Part shown: positions 18,916 through 29,320 of the stretch, one piece after another
Layout of the letters: each line of letters starts with the position of its first letter
Numbering within the stretch: position 1 is the stretch's first letter
DNA from: Acidobacteriota bacterium
GTDB lineage: Bacteria > Acidobacteriota > UBA6911 > RPQK01
Assembly: GCA_003819755.1 (NCBI GenBank)
Contig: RPQK01000003.1
Coordinates: 1-34,064, forward strand
Length of the DNA: 34,064 nt
Direction of reading: 5' to 3'
Program-made: the position numbers and the translations under genes
The notes under the pieces: generated by a model
The model's database searches: none
What the model was told of the DNA's origin: nothing
What the model saw: the letters and a program-made list of their open reading frames with translations, nothing else

Positions 18916-21129
18916 ATGAAGATCCGCGCTCAACTCGCCTTGAGTTTCCTCTTGTTTACGATAGTCCCGCTTGCCGGGTTAACCCTCTACTCTTACTCGA
19001 CTTCCATCCGGGCTTTCAGGAATGTGGTCCAGGAGGAATCGGCGGCACTCGCGAAGGAGATGAGCCATCGCATGGAAGCGGTCACCCGCGATCTCCAGCA
19101 CCGGATTCACCGATTGGACCGCCGTCCCTTCTATCAGATGGGAGCCGAGGCAAGAGGGAAGGGCCAGGTTCATCCGGCCGATGTGTACGCGCAGATCATG
19201 TCCGGTATGGGCGAGATGGCCCCGTATGTTGATTCCCTGGAATTCCCGACCGCTCCTCCTCCCGAGACGTATCGCGGAGGTGTCCCGGATGCTCCTAACG
19301 TCCCCGTTCCTCCGCCTCCGGCCGAGTCGACGATGGCCCAGCGCCGTCCAAGGCCGAGTCCCGGGGCGCTGGCCATGGTCAAGCCGGGATCCGCAGCCCG
19401 CCATCCGGACTTTTCGGATACCGGACTGCGCAAGAGCGAATTTGAGTCGGTCGTGGTATACCTCGACAACCTTACTGATCGGCTGGGTGCCAAGGATCCC
19501 GGGGCCTTGGCTGCCAGCATCGAGGAAGATAAGAATCGGCTTGTCCTCAAGTGCAGCGATCCCGAGGTGGACGCTGCGGTCAAGGCCAAAGTAAAAAAGG
19601 CCACGGATCAGAAAGTCGACTTCCACCTGAGCGAAGAGCAGGTCCGCAAAATCACAGCAGAGGCGCAACGGGCGGCTGCCGAAGCGATAAGGAACGCCGA
19701 GGAGATGAAACGGTCAGGCGAGACCTTTCAGCGGCAGATCCCGCGTGATCCGGCTTTGTGGCGGCGGAAGGCCGAAAAGATGCGGGCGACCATGGAACTG
19801 TGGGTCAACCAGCAGAACGGTAAGGCCGGCGCGCAGCCGGGAGGCATGGTTAGCCCAATCAAAGCACAGATACGCGCCGACGAGGTACTGGCAGGAATTT
19901 TTGAGCGCGGCCGGTTTGCACACGGCGAAATCCAGTTCGCGGTCGACAAGAAAGGGAACGTGCACTCGCCGGATCAGACCAAGGTTGCCCACCTGGAAAA
20001 GCTGGGATTGAAGACGACGGAAGGCAAGGCCGCTTCTGTACAGTCCTGCCCTGAAGACTGGATCGTGGGGACCGCATTCGAGCCGGTGTCGGGCATGACA
20101 TTCGGCATTGCCCGGCCGATCGGAACGTCCCTGCAGCAGCTCCGGTCTACCGCGCTTCGAAATTTGGGCATCGGCTTCGCTTTTATTGGACTTGCCTTGC
20201 TCGGCATCATTCCGGTTTCCGGGCGGATGACCCGCAGCCTGTCGACTCTGACCCAGGGCGTGGAACGCCTGTCTCGGGGCGATCTTGAAGCTCGGGTTCC
20301 GGTCCGGTCAAAGAATGAGTTTGGCGCTTTGGCCGCCGCTTTCAACAAGATGGCGTCGGATCTGGCGCAGCAGCAGAAAATACTGGTCGAGCAGGAGCGC
20401 CTCCAAAAAGAGCTTGAAATGTGCCGGCGGATCCAGGAGGTCCTGCTGCCGCGCGAGCCGCTTAAAGTCGGATTTGCCGAGGCCCGGGGCGTTTCAATTC
20501 CGGCTCGTCAAGTGGGTGGCGACTTCTTCAATTACTTCGTGTTGCCCGAGGGCGATGTTGCGGTACTCATGGGCGATGTCTCCGGGAAGGGTGTGCCGGC
20601 CGCACTCCTGATGGCGAATCTCCAAGCCAGGTTGCAGGCGCGACTCCAGGTGGAGCGAAACCTGGCACGGCTGGCTGAGGAGATTGATTTCGAGGTCAAC
20701 AGACAGACCGAACCGCAGACGTTTGCGACTCTCTTCATGGGCATTATCAGCCGGGATGGACGCGTTCTGCGCTGGGTTAACGCCGGGCACAATCCGCAGT
20801 TCGTTCTCGGCGTCGATGGCCGGGTGCAGAAGCTCGGGGCAACCGGCAAGCCGATTGGGCTGCTCCCCGGGGATGGGTTCGAGGAACATTCGGTAGAACT
20901 CAAAGCCGGAGATTTCCTTTTTCTTTATACCGACGGTCTCGTCGAGGCCGAAGATCCGCAGGGCGAGGAGTTCGGAATTGAGCGGCTGGAAGCCATACTT
21001 CAAAAGGAGCGCAAGTTCGGCTTGGAACAGATCGTGTCGGACTTGCTCCGGGCCATTCGGGAACACCGCGGCGGAACCGAAGCCGGCGATGATGCCACCC
21101 TGTTGGCGTTAAAGGTGGCTGTGGATTAA
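18916..21129 (+). CDS. Membrane HAMP-domain SpoIIE-type PP2C phosphatase
   Basis: N-terminal TM, HAMP LTQGVERLSRGDLEARVPVRSKNEFGALAAAFNKM, then ARQVGGDFFNYF...LMGDVSGKGVPAALLMA...FLYTDGLVEAEDPQGEEFG. Confidence 0.9.
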   Translation: MKIRAQLALSFLLFTIVPLAGLTLYSYSTSIRAFRNVVQEESAALAKEMSHRMEAVTRDLQHRIHRLDRRPFYQMGAEARGKGQVHPADVYAQIMSGMGEMAPYVDSLEFPTAPPPETYRGGVPDAPNVPVPPPPAESTMAQRRPRPSPGALAMVKPGSAARHPDFSDTGLRKSEFESVVVYLDNLTDRLGAKDPGALAASIEEDKNRLVLKCSDPEVDAAVKAKVKKATDQKVDFHLSEEQVRKITAEAQRAAAEAIRNAEEMKRSGETFQRQIPRDPALWRRKAEKMRATMELWVNQQNGKAGAQPGGMVSPIKAQIRADEVLAGIFERGRFAHGEIQFAVDKKGNVHSPDQTKVAHLEKLGLKTTEGKAASVQSCPEDWIVGTAFEPVSGMTFGIARPIGTSLQQLRSTALRNLGIGFAFIGLALLGIIPVSGRMTRSLSTLTQGVERLSRGDLEARVPVRSKNEFGALAAAFNKMASDLAQQQKILVEQERLQKELEMCRRIQEVLLPREPLKVGFAEARGVSIPARQVGGDFFNYFVLPEGDVAVLMGDVSGKGVPAALLMANLQARLQARLQVERNLARLAEEIDFEVNRQTEPQTFATLFMGIISRDGRVLRWVNAGHNPQFVLGVDGRVQKLGATGKPIGLLPGDGFEEHSVELKAGDFLFLYTDGLVEAEDPQGEEFGIERLEAILQKERKFGLEQIVSDLLRAIREHRGGTEAGDDATLLALKVAVD

Positions 21130-22076
21130 GCCGTCCGCGTCGTGCGGGGCTCAGCGCATTTTCGGGCTCCGCCGCCCAAATGAAAGTCGATCCGGCTCTC
21201 GAGGTGGCGCAGGAAAGCCGTGTCCGCGGCGAAGATGTTGACGACCGAGTCCTGCATTCGGTCAAGAAGCGACTCTCCCTTGGTTAGATCAACCTCGACG
21301 TCATCGGCCCGGCCCCTCTGTCTCTTGTGAGCCTGACCCGCCTCAACCAGTACTTCCGCTGCCTGCCTGAGCTCTTCACGGCGGCCGCGGAACAGGCGAC
21401 GCATGGAGGTCCGAATGAAACGCGGGTCGGCCTCAGCCAGAGCCGACGATACGGCCTCATAGACCCTGACCTGAAGGTCGGCGCTCGAAAGGGTAGTCTG
21501 GGTGACCATACCGGTGCCGATCAGGTAGCGAACGGCGTGGCCCTCCGCAAACACTGAGACGGCCTGATCTGCGGCCGACTTGAGGCCAAGAATGAAGAAA
21601 ATCTTCCGAAAATAGCGACCTACGACGTAAAGGGTCACTGTCAGCGGCAGGAAGAGCAAATAGGCACAACCTTTCCCGAGTGCCCAGTCCCGCTGTCCCG
21701 CTGTTAGGACCTTCAATCCCCGCTGGTCGATCTGAAGCCGGCTGCCCTCCAGAATGTACCCGTACATGCGGCGGCGAACCAGGTTCAGAGTCCAATCATC
21801 CACAAAAGGAACCGGTATCAGGTAAGAAGCGCCTCCCAGCAGGCTGAACAAAGCCAGCCGCCGAGAGACGGGGTCGGTGGGAGTAACGCCTATCGTGACG
21901 GGTTTAGGGTGGGTTTCAGAAGGGACAGAAGGGACACAAGGGACACAAGGGACAGAAGGGACAGAAGGGACAGAAGGGACAGAAGGGACACGAGCTGCGG
22001 AGTCCCTTGGGTCCCTTGTGTCCCTTCTGTCCCTTGTGTCCCTTCTGTCCCTTGTGAAACCCACTCTACTCCTCAT
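21126..22076 (-). CDS. Predicted membrane protein of unknown function; N-terminus runs through a repeat
   Basis: [38 protein letters not shown]... Coding-like from about 21870 to the end; no ATG/GTG between the repeat and the conserved-looking part, so the start is uncertain. Confidence 0.6.
   Translation of the reverse strand: MRSRVGFTRDRRDTRDRRDTRDPRDSAARVPSVPSVPSVPSVPCVPCVPSVPSETHPKPVTIGVTPTDPVSRRLALFSLLGGASYLIPVPFVDDWTLNLVRRRMYGYILEGSRLQIDQRGLKVLTAGQRDWALGKGCAYLLFLPLTVTLYVVGRYFRKIFFILGLKSAADQAVSVFAEGHAVRYLIGTGMVTQTTLSSADLQVRVYEAVSSALAEADPRFIRTSMRRLFRGRREELRQAAEVLVEAGQAHKRQRGRADDVEVDLTKGESLLDRMQDSVVNIFAADTAFLRHLESRIDFHLGGGARKCAEPRTTRTA
21908..22068. repeat. Inverted repeat with GGGACAGAA / GGGACACAA tandem arms and outer unique stem
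   Basis: gtgggtttcagaagggacagaagggacacaaggg... / ...cccttgtgtcccttctgtcccttgtgaaacccac. Confidence 0.95.
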
Positions 22077-23202
22077 CTCCCAGCGCCGTGCCGACCAGGC
22101 GCGCGGTCTGCAGCCACGGATGATCAGGCGGCACGGTCTTCCGATTGCCGGCCACTTCCTCGAGGGGGACGGGGACGCATTCGTTGCCCTGCAGTCCGAC
22201 CATCACCCCGTATTGGCCTTCCTGGACGAGCCGGGCACAGACCGTGCCCAGGCGGGTGGCCAGGAGGCGATCCGCAGGTGTCGGGGTTCCGCCTCGCTGC
22301 AGATGGCCGAGAGACGTGACTCTCATCTCTAGCCCGGTCATCTCCTGCAGGTGGTGAGCCAGCCGCGCGCAGTTTTCTCCGCCGACCGGAAGGAGGCCCA
22401 CAGCGGGCTCGTCAGACGGGGAGGCCGGTGCCGCCTTCTTCGAATCCTTCTTCTTCTTGTTCTTCTTCTTTGACTTTTCTTCCCTGGCGTCGCCCTTCGG
22501 CTGGGCGCCTTCCGCCATCGCCACGATACTGAAGCGCTTGCCTTTGCGGTCGCGATGAATGAGGGCGTTAGCGACAGCCTGGACGCTGAAAGGGATTTCT
22601 GGGATCAGGATAACGTCGGCGCCCCCCGCGATGCCGGCGCCGAGGGCCAGCCAACCGGCGTTATGGCCCATGATTTCGACCAGAATGACCCGGTGGTGGC
22701 TTTCGGCCGTGCTGTGAAGCCGATCGATCGCCTCAGCCGCGACCGCCATCGCGGTATCGAAGCCGAAGCTGAGATCCGTTTTGGCAACGTCGTTATCGAT
22801 GGTCTTCGGCAGAGTGATGATGTTGAGTCCCTTTTCCGCGAGTCGCAACGCGTTTTTCTGAGTTCCTCCTCCTCCCAGGCAGATCAGGGCGTCGAGGTGC
22901 TGTTTGTGATAGTTCTCGACGGCAACCTCCGTCATGTCCATTTCTTCACCGCCCACAGTCATCCGGTGAAGCTTGTCCCGACTGGTTCCAAGAATTGTGC
23001 CGCCCACCGTCAGGATGCCGGAGAGTGAGCCGTCCGCGAAACGAGTGATGCGGTTCTCAATAAGCCCACGAAAACCATCGCGAAATCCAATGAACTCCGC
23101 CTGGTACAAGTCCATCAGCGGACGGCCCACTCCGCGGATCGCCGCGTTCAAGCCCGGGCAGTCTCCGCCTGCCGTCAGAATACCAAAGCACTTCGTCGCC
23201 AT
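22066..23202 (-). CDS. 6-phosphofructokinase
   Basis: [60 protein letters not shown]; Lys-rich insert [14 protein letters not shown]. Confidence 0.9.
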   Translation of the reverse strand: MATKCFGILTAGGDCPGLNAAIRGVGRPLMDLYQAEFIGFRDGFRGLIENRITRFADGSLSGILTVGGTILGTSRDKLHRMTVGGEEMDMTEVAVENYHKQHLDALICLGGGGTQKNALRLAEKGLNIITLPKTIDNDVAKTDLSFGFDTAMAVAAEAIDRLHSTAESHHRVILVEIMGHNAGWLALGAGIAGGADVILIPEIPFSVQAVANALIHRDRKGKRFSIVAMAEGAQPKGDAREEKSKKKNKKKKDSKKAAPASPSDEPAVGLLPVGGENCARLAHHLQEMTGLEMRVTSLGHLQRGGTPTPADRLLATRLGTVCARLVQEGQYGVMVGLQGNECVPVPLEEVAGNRKTVPPDHPWLQTARLVGTALGDEE

Positions 23203-23244
23203 AATGTCTCCTCATTCCAGAGAAGACATAGAATGGCAATGACT

Positions 23245-23700
23245 TCAAGCGTGCGCGCGGTCAGCTTCAAGCTGTGAGGTGCACTGCGGACAGCGGGAGG
23301 CCTGGAGCGGAATGCTCGAAAGGCAATAGGGACAGTTCTTCGAAGTAGGGGCCGCCGGCGCGGCCTCGGGCTGCCGCCTCATCCGGTTGATCCAGCGAAC
23401 CAGCAGGAAGACGGCAAAGGCGACCAGAACGAAGTCAAGCACAGTATTAAGGAACAGCCCATAGTTGATGGTTGGCACCCCTGCCTCTTTGGCTTCGGCC
23501 ACGGTCTTGTACCCGGAGCCGGAGAGAGCGACGAAAAGGTTCTCAAAGTTCACACGTCCGGCCAGGAGCCCGATCGGAGGCATGAGGATGTCATTGACAA
23601 AAGAAGTAACGATCTTTCCGAAGGCCACCCCGATGATGAGGCCGACCGCCAGGTCGACGACGCTACCCCGCATGGCAAATTCTTTGAATTCACGAAGCAT
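23245..23700 (-). CDS. mscL: Large-conductance mechanosensitive channel with C-terminal zinc-ribbon
   Basis: [45 protein letters not shown]-terminal CPYC...CPQC. Confidence 0.95.
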   Translation of the reverse strand: MLREFKEFAMRGSVVDLAVGLIIGVAFGKIVTSFVNDILMPPIGLLAGRVNFENLFVALSGSGYKTVAEAKEAGVPTINYGLFLNTVLDFVLVAFAVFLLVRWINRMRRQPEAAPAAPTSKNCPYCLSSIPLQASRCPQCTSQLEADRAHA

Positions 23701-23793
23701 GTGCTCTCCTCCTTTTGTGCGAGAGTGTAAACGAAGATGGTAAAGAAGTGGAAGAAATCAGGGAGAAGTTGTTATTGGAGGGCAGGATCTCTC

Positions 23794-23815
23794 CGGGCCC
23801 GAGAATACGGGCCCG
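23794..23815 (-). terminator. GC hairpin downstream of the small ORF
   Basis: cgggcccg agaata cgggcccg, 8-bp perfect stem, no clear U tract. Confidence 0.4.
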
Positions 23816-23835
23816 AACCGCCAGGCACGACCGTT

Positions 23836-23976
23836 TCAAGCAACCTTCAGAATCGGGTGGATCATCACGATGAAAACACCGTCTTCTTTGATGATGTATT
23901 CGATCTGATACTCACCTCGTTCTCGGCTGTTCAGCCAGTTGTGCAGTTCTTCAAGGGTGGTGAACCGCTTGCTCAT
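23836..23976 (-). CDS. 46-aa small protein (below ORF-track cutoff)
   Basis: MSKRFTTLEELHNWLNSRERGEYQIEYIIKEDGVFIVMIHPILKVA; SD aaaggag 9 nt upstream of ATG. Confidence 0.7.
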   Translation of the reverse strand: MSKRFTTLEELHNWLNSRERGEYQIEYIIKEDGVFIVMIHPILKVA

Positions 23977-24424
23977 TCCGACCAACTCCTTTCGAGACTT
24001 TGATTGAGATAGCCAAACGGTTAAGAGTGTTGATCGGTATTATGCCGAGAGAGGGGTGACATGAAGTGACGCCCACCCTTAAAACGGCCGGCAATAAAGT
24101 TTTCTCCAACTTTTTGATTGTAATCAGCACTCAAAAGATCGAGTGAGATGCCGTTCGGAAAGCACCCACTGATTCCATTCTACAACGAAGCCTTCGCCTA
24201 GGTATAACCGGGCTGCCACTGCGACGCAGTCCTTAGCGGCAACCGACAGGGAAATTTTTCCTGCTTCGTCGAGTCTTTGGCTGTCTGGCTCGTCCCTCTT
24301 GTCTGGTCCGCTTCCGCGTGGCACGGCGGTTGGGCACGACCGAGTCCGGGCTGGCACGCGACGTGCTGTCTTACCGCCAAAACCCACCCCCCGACCTTCA
24401 CCGGTCAATAAGGAGGACAAACGA

Positions 24425-25417
24425 ATGAAGGCCCTACGGAGCATACTGGCGGCCTTGCTTATTCTGTCGGTTCAGGTCAGAGCTGACAGCAATGCGAGCA
24501 TCAGAGGGCAGGTCTTGCCCGGTCCTGGGGAAACCGATCTGCCTGGAGTCGTAATGGTACGGATCATGGGCCCCGGTGTGCAGCAGGTGACGTACGTCTC
24601 GGGAGGACACTTCTCGTTTAGCGGCCTCCCGCGTGGTGATTACACGATTTATGTGACCGCACAGGGAAGAGAGGATACGGTATTTGAGCTTCCAGACTGG
24701 TCGGCAGACCGATCCGACCTGGTCACAGTCACAATGGGTGCCCGAACCGCCGACGCGAATGTTCCGCCGTCAGGCAATACTGTCGTGGATCTTAAGACGC
24801 TGAAGGTCTCTCCGAAAGCTCACGAGGAGATGCAGAAAGGCCTCGACTGTCTGGATAAGACTGAATTCCAAAAGGCCGAGAAGCATTTCAAAGCAGCTAT
24901 TGGTAAGTCTCCGGAGTTCTACCAGGCTCATAACAATTTAGGGATCGCCTACCTCCGCCAGAAGCGGCTGGAGGAGGCGGAAAAGGAGTTTGCAAAGGCC
25001 GTTGAGATTCAACCGGAGAATGCCATTGGCTTGAAGAACCTCGCTTATTTGAGAATGAACCAGGGACGGCCCAAGGAGGCCATCGATCCTCTGTCGAGGG
25101 CCCTGCAGCTGGAAAGCAATGACGCGACAGCCGAGATGTATCTGGGCGAAGCTTATGTGCAGACGAAAGATTTCGCGGCCGCCAAGGAGCATCTGCTAAA
25201 GGCCGTTCTCTTGAACCCGGCCCTCATTCATGCGCATTACCGGCTCGGGTACATTTTCGTGCAGGAGAAGGTGTACGACGAAGCTTTGAAGCACTTCCAG
25301 GCCTTCCTGAAGCTTAATCCGCCGAGCGGCAAAGAGGAGGTGCAGGCGGTAGTAGGGAAGTTGGAGCAGTATTTCAAGGATAGTCTGGCCCGGACCAGCA
25401 CGAATCCGGGGTTCTAG
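24425..25417 (+). CDS. Secreted TPR protein with carboxypeptidase-regulatory-like domain
   Basis: Signal peptide MKALRSILAALLILSVQVRA; SIRGQVLPGPG...GGHFSFSGLPRGDYTIYV; several TPRs (YQAHNNLGIAYLRQKRLEEAEKEFAKAVEIQPEN). Confidence 0.85.
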   Translation: MKALRSILAALLILSVQVRADSNASIRGQVLPGPGETDLPGVVMVRIMGPGVQQVTYVSGGHFSFSGLPRGDYTIYVTAQGREDTVFELPDWSADRSDLVTVTMGARTADANVPPSGNTVVDLKTLKVSPKAHEEMQKGLDCLDKTEFQKAEKHFKAAIGKSPEFYQAHNNLGIAYLRQKRLEEAEKEFAKAVEIQPENAIGLKNLAYLRMNQGRPKEAIDPLSRALQLESNDATAEMYLGEAYVQTKDFAAAKEHLLKAVLLNPALIHAHYRLGYIFVQEKVYDEALKHFQAFLKLNPPSGKEEVQAVVGKLEQYFKDSLARTSTNPGF

Positions 25418-25418
25418 G

Positions 25419-25520
25419 GGTCAAAGGACCTCAACGACCTGAAGGACCTGAAGGGCGACGACAGGCTTAAGGTCCTTCGGATCCTGCAGATCTTTCCGGT
25501 CCTTCAGGTCCTTGAAGCCT
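25419..25520. repeat. Inverted repeat with GACCTGAAG units
   Basis: caaaggacctcaacgacctgaaggacctgaaggg ... ccggtccttcaggtccttga; also an alternative pairing gacaggctt / aagcctgtg. Between convergent genes. Confidence 0.9.
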
Positions 25521-25526
25521 GTGCCC

Positions 25527-26600
25527 TCACATCCACCGCAGCGCTACTGAGAAGTCCGCGGAAAGCTGCTCGAGCTTGGCCACCAGCGGCTGGCGGAAGG
25601 GTATACCCGACGCCTCGTACTCGAGCTTGCATCGATGGCTATGTTCGCCCGGCCAGCTGACTTCTCCCTGCTCGGGCGCTGGAGTCGCGGACTTCAAATG
25701 GTTTTTGAGAGCCTCGGTCTTTGACTCAAGCCACGCCCCAAAAGGACGCAGGGCGATAAACGTCTTGCTGGATCCACCTGCAAAATCATCTGGACGTCCG
25801 TCTTTGCCTTGCTCGAAGCAGAGCAGGCCGCCCGCCAACGCTCCCGTCAGCAACTCGATCATGAAAGCCAGACCCGAGCCTTTATGTCCTCCCATCGGGA
25901 GAATACGGCGGCTCTCTAGGATCGCCCGCGGATCCTTGGTAACTCTTCCTTCTTCGTCGACCCCCCATCCAACGGGGACCGCTCGACCTTCGGCGGCGGC
26001 ATCCATAATCTTTCTCACCGCAGCCTGCGTCATCGCGATGTCAAGGACTGCCGGCTCTTGTCCCTCTCCGGCAGGGACGCCGATGGCGATAGGATTGTTC
26101 CCGAGACATGGGTCCTTGGTTCCCCAGGCCGGAAAGTTGACAGTAGCATTCGTGAAGGCCAGGCCGATGTACCCTGCCCTCGCCGCCCGCAGAGCGTAAC
26201 TATAGCCCCGCCCCCAATGCGCCACCCCGCGCACTGAAACGAGGCCGACGCCGTAGACTTCGGCCCGCGTTACCGCTGCATCCATGGCAAGGGCCGATGT
26301 GTAACGCCCAATGGCTCGATCGGCCTGGTAAAGAACGGCAGCGGGCAGCTCAGTCACCACCGTGAGCTGAGGATTGGCGTTTATGCGGCCCGCCCGGAGA
26401 CTCGCAGCGAGACCGGGTACCAGCTGCACGCCATGCGAGTGAACCCCGGCCAAGTCAACTTCGGCCGTAATCTCCGCTTCGATCCGGGCCACATTGTCCG
26501 GTGCCCCGGCTTTGGAGAGGACCTCCCGAATGAAATCGATGAGATCTTTATGCGCCATGCGCTTGGTGGCTTGAACGCCCTTGGAGTGAACCATGCTCAC
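25527..26600 (-). CDS. Ldh family (malate/L-lactate dehydrogenase-like) oxidoreductase
   Basis: EVDLAGVHSHGVQLVP, VRGVAHWGRGYSYALRAARAGYIGLAFTN, PMGGHKGSGLAFMIELLTGALAG. Confidence 0.9.
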   Translation of the reverse strand: MSMVHSKGVQATKRMAHKDLIDFIREVLSKAGAPDNVARIEAEITAEVDLAGVHSHGVQLVPGLAASLRAGRINANPQLTVVTELPAAVLYQADRAIGRYTSALAMDAAVTRAEVYGVGLVSVRGVAHWGRGYSYALRAARAGYIGLAFTNATVNFPAWGTKDPCLGNNPIAIGVPAGEGQEPAVLDIAMTQAAVRKIMDAAAEGRAVPVGWGVDEEGRVTKDPRAILESRRILPMGGHKGSGLAFMIELLTGALAGGLLCFEQGKDGRPDDFAGGSSKTFIALRPFGAWLESKTEALKNHLKSATPAPEQGEVSWPGEHSHRCKLEYEASGIPFRQPLVAKLEQLSADFSVALRWM

Positions 26601-26699
26601 GCCTCTGTTTCCAGTTTGAGAGGAGTGTATCCGACGATCGGCATGAGAGCAATGCTCCAGGGAGCGATTCTGCTACTATAGAAATGCCTTCAAGAATTT

Positions 26700-29186
26700 A
26701 TGAAAAGAGCGCCGTTCCACCTGCTTACCCTGTTGATTCTGACCAACTTCGCATTTCCCGATGTGCGTCCAAGATCGGTCGATGCCGCTGCCTTGAAGCT
26801 CGAGCTGAAGAAACTGACCGTCGTCGGGAACGTTCTTTACCTGGCCGCACATCCGGATGATGAAAACGCCGCCGTCCTGGCTTACTTGTCCCGAGGACGG
26901 TTGCTCCGAACCGGCTACCTTTCTTTGACCCGGGGCGACGGAGGCCAGAACCTGATAGGTTCCGAACAGGGTAAGCTCCTCGGTGTCATTCGGACGCAGG
27001 AGCTGCTTGCCGCCCGCAGCATCGACGGAGCCGAGCAGTTCTTCACCCGGGCGGTCGACTTTGGCTACTCGAAGACGGCCGAAGAGACGCTGCGGCTCTG
27101 GGGCAGGGAAGCCGTATTGTCGGATATCGTTTGGGTGATCAGGAAATTCCAGCCCGACGTGATCATAACGCGCTTCACGACGGAAGGCGGCGGGCACGGC
27201 AACCACACAGCTTCTGCGATCCTGGCCCAGGAGGCCTTTCAGGCGGCTGCAGATCCGACCCGGTTTCCGGGACAGCTTAAATCAGTCAAGCCCTGGCAGG
27301 CCAAACGACTCGTCTGGAACATGTACAACTGGGGTCGATACTCGGACGCCGAGACTACCGGTGCTTTGACCATTGACGTTGGGGAGTACAACCCTCTTCT
27401 CGGCAGGAGTTTCCGTGAGCTGGCCGGCGAAAGCCGCACCATGCACAAGAGCCAGGGAATGGGTGCGCCGGAAGGACGGGGAACGAGCGCCAATTACTTC
27501 AAACCCCAGGCCGGCGAACCGGCGAGATCGGACCTGATGGAGGGGATCGACCTGACCTGGGGTCGCATACCAGGAGGCGCGGCCATTGGCCAGCTTTTGG
27601 GGAAAGCCTGGTCGAGTTATCAGTTCGAGGATCCATCGAGTGTCGTCCCGCTCCTGGTCCAGGCTTACCAGATGATGCAGAAGCTCGAAGCAAATCCCAT
27701 GGTCCGCTACAAAGCCGAGGAGACCCTCGAGGCGATCCGGCTTTGTTCGGGCCTCTGGCTCGAGGCCATCAGCGACCGGGCCTCGGCATCGCCCGGACAG
27801 ACGGTCACCGTCAACCTGGCTGTCATCAACCGTTCGCGCTTGCGCCTGCGGCTGTTATCGGTTTCCGTCGAACCGGGCGCCGCATCCAAACAGCCTGATC
27901 TACGACTCGAGTACAACGTTCCTGCGACCGCCACGATCCCGCTTCCGATTCCAGCCGAAACCGGGTACACGGAGCCTTACTGGCTGGCTGAAGAGGGGAC
28001 TCCTTATCTCTACGAAGTGCGGGATCAGCAAAAAATCGGCCTGGCAGAGAGCGGGCCGGCGGTGCGTGCCAAGGTGCGAATCGCGTTTGAGACGGCGGAA
28101 CTGATGTACGAAGTGCCGGTGCTCTACCGCTGGGTCGACCCTGTCCAGGGCGAACGGTACCGCGCTTTTGAGGTGGCGCCGGAGGTTTCGGTCCGGCTGA
28201 ATGAACCGGTAACACTCTTCGCGAACGGTCAGCCGAAGCGGGTGCACGCCGAAGTGACCAATGGCACCGGTACCGTCTCCGGGACCATTTCAGTGAGGCT
28301 CCCGGCCGGCTGGGCGGCGGATCCGGCCAGCATTCCCCTGAACCTGTCCGTCAAGGGAGAAAAGCGAGACTCCGAGTTCCGCATCTCCCCGGCCGCGGGC
28401 GCTGTCTCCGGACCGATCAGCGTCGTGGTGGAGGCCGAGGGAAAACTCCTGGCCCGGTCCGTCGCCGCGGTAGAGTACCCTCATATTCCGGCGCAGACGG
28501 TATTCGAGGAATCCAAGGGGGTTCTTCTTCGCCTGGATGTCAAGAAAGTAGGCCAACGGGTTGGCTACATCATGGGATCCGGCGATTTCGTGCCCGAAGC
28601 CCTCAGGCAGATGGGATACGAGGTGACGCCCCTGACCGATGAAAGCCTTTTGGTCGCGAATCTTTCCTCCTACGACGCGATCGTCGTCGGCATTCGTGCC
28701 TACAACACCCGGCCTCTTCTCCAGACCGTCCATTCCAGGCTCCTTGACTACGTATCCGCCGGGGGGACGCTGGTCGTGCAATACAACACTCTGCAGGAGT
28801 TGATCACGACCGATCTTGGTCCGTATCCCTTCCGGCTCTCGCGCGAACGGGTTTCCGTGGAGGAAGCCCCGGTCCGGATACTCGCTCCGGAGCATCCGCT
28901 GCTGACGCAGCCAAACCGCATAACCGCGTCCGATTTTGAGGGCTGGGTCCAGGAGCGTGGGCTTTATTTCCCCGGGCAATGGGATCCCAAATACCAGACG
29001 GTGATTTCAACGGGGGACCCGGGTGAGCCCGCGCTCGACGGTGGTGTTTTGTACGCCCGGCACGGGAAGGGAATCTACATCTATACCAGTTATGCCTGGT
29101 TCCGCGAGCTTCCGGCCGGTGTTCCGGGCGCCTATCGTTTTTTCGCTAACATGGTGTCTGCAAGGGGCAGTAAAGATGGCAGTTGA
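26700..29186 (+). CDS. PIG-L family deacetylase with C-terminal beta and ThuA/GATase-like domain
   Basis: LYLAAHPDDENAAVLAYLSRG, GGGHGNHTASAILAQEAF; C-terminus SSYDAIVVGIRAYNTRPLL...GGTLVVQYN. Confidence 0.85.
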   Translation: MKRAPFHLLTLLILTNFAFPDVRPRSVDAAALKLELKKLTVVGNVLYLAAHPDDENAAVLAYLSRGRLLRTGYLSLTRGDGGQNLIGSEQGKLLGVIRTQELLAARSIDGAEQFFTRAVDFGYSKTAEETLRLWGREAVLSDIVWVIRKFQPDVIITRFTTEGGGHGNHTASAILAQEAFQAAADPTRFPGQLKSVKPWQAKRLVWNMYNWGRYSDAETTGALTIDVGEYNPLLGRSFRELAGESRTMHKSQGMGAPEGRGTSANYFKPQAGEPARSDLMEGIDLTWGRIPGGAAIGQLLGKAWSSYQFEDPSSVVPLLVQAYQMMQKLEANPMVRYKAEETLEAIRLCSGLWLEAISDRASASPGQTVTVNLAVINRSRLRLRLLSVSVEPGAASKQPDLRLEYNVPATATIPLPIPAETGYTEPYWLAEEGTPYLYEVRDQQKIGLAESGPAVRAKVRIAFETAELMYEVPVLYRWVDPVQGERYRAFEVAPEVSVRLNEPVTLFANGQPKRVHAEVTNGTGTVSGTISVRLPAGWAADPASIPLNLSVKGEKRDSEFRISPAAGAVSGPISVVVEAEGKLLARSVAAVEYPHIPAQTVFEESKGVLLRLDVKKVGQRVGYIMGSGDFVPEALRQMGYEVTPLTDESLLVANLSSYDAIVVGIRAYNTRPLLQTVHSRLLDYVSAGGTLVVQYNTLQELITTDLGPYPFRLSRERVSVEEAPVRILAPEHPLLTQPNRITASDFEGWVQERGLYFPGQWDPKYQTVISTGDPGEPALDGGVLYARHGKGIYIYTSYAWFRELPAGVPGAYRFFANMVSARGSKDGS

Positions 29187-29319
29187 TGACGAAGTTGATC
29201 CCAGTGCCGAGGAAGAGCAGCCGCCGTTCGGGTCGTGGTCTCATTGGTACCTCGCGGTTCTGCTGGCGCTGGTTGTCCTGATCGTCCTGTTCTACGGCTT
29301 TACGCGCGCGTTTGGATAG
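29176..29319 (+). CDS. 47-aa single-TM small protein
   Basis: MAVDDEVDPSAEEEQPPFGSWSHWYLAVLLALVVLIVLFYGFTRAFG; ATG overlaps the 3' end of the PIG-L gene. Confidence 0.7.
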   Translation: MAVDDEVDPSAEEEQPPFGSWSHWYLAVLLALVVLIVLFYGFTRAFG

Positions 29320-29320
29320 C

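Noticed and set aside
24124-24424. Possible riboswitch (c-di-GMP-like) or minus ORF upstream of the TPR gene
   Set aside because: Small stems such as cagggaaatttttcctg exist, but I could not match a known riboswitch consensus or identify a convincing protein; an Infernal scan would decide.
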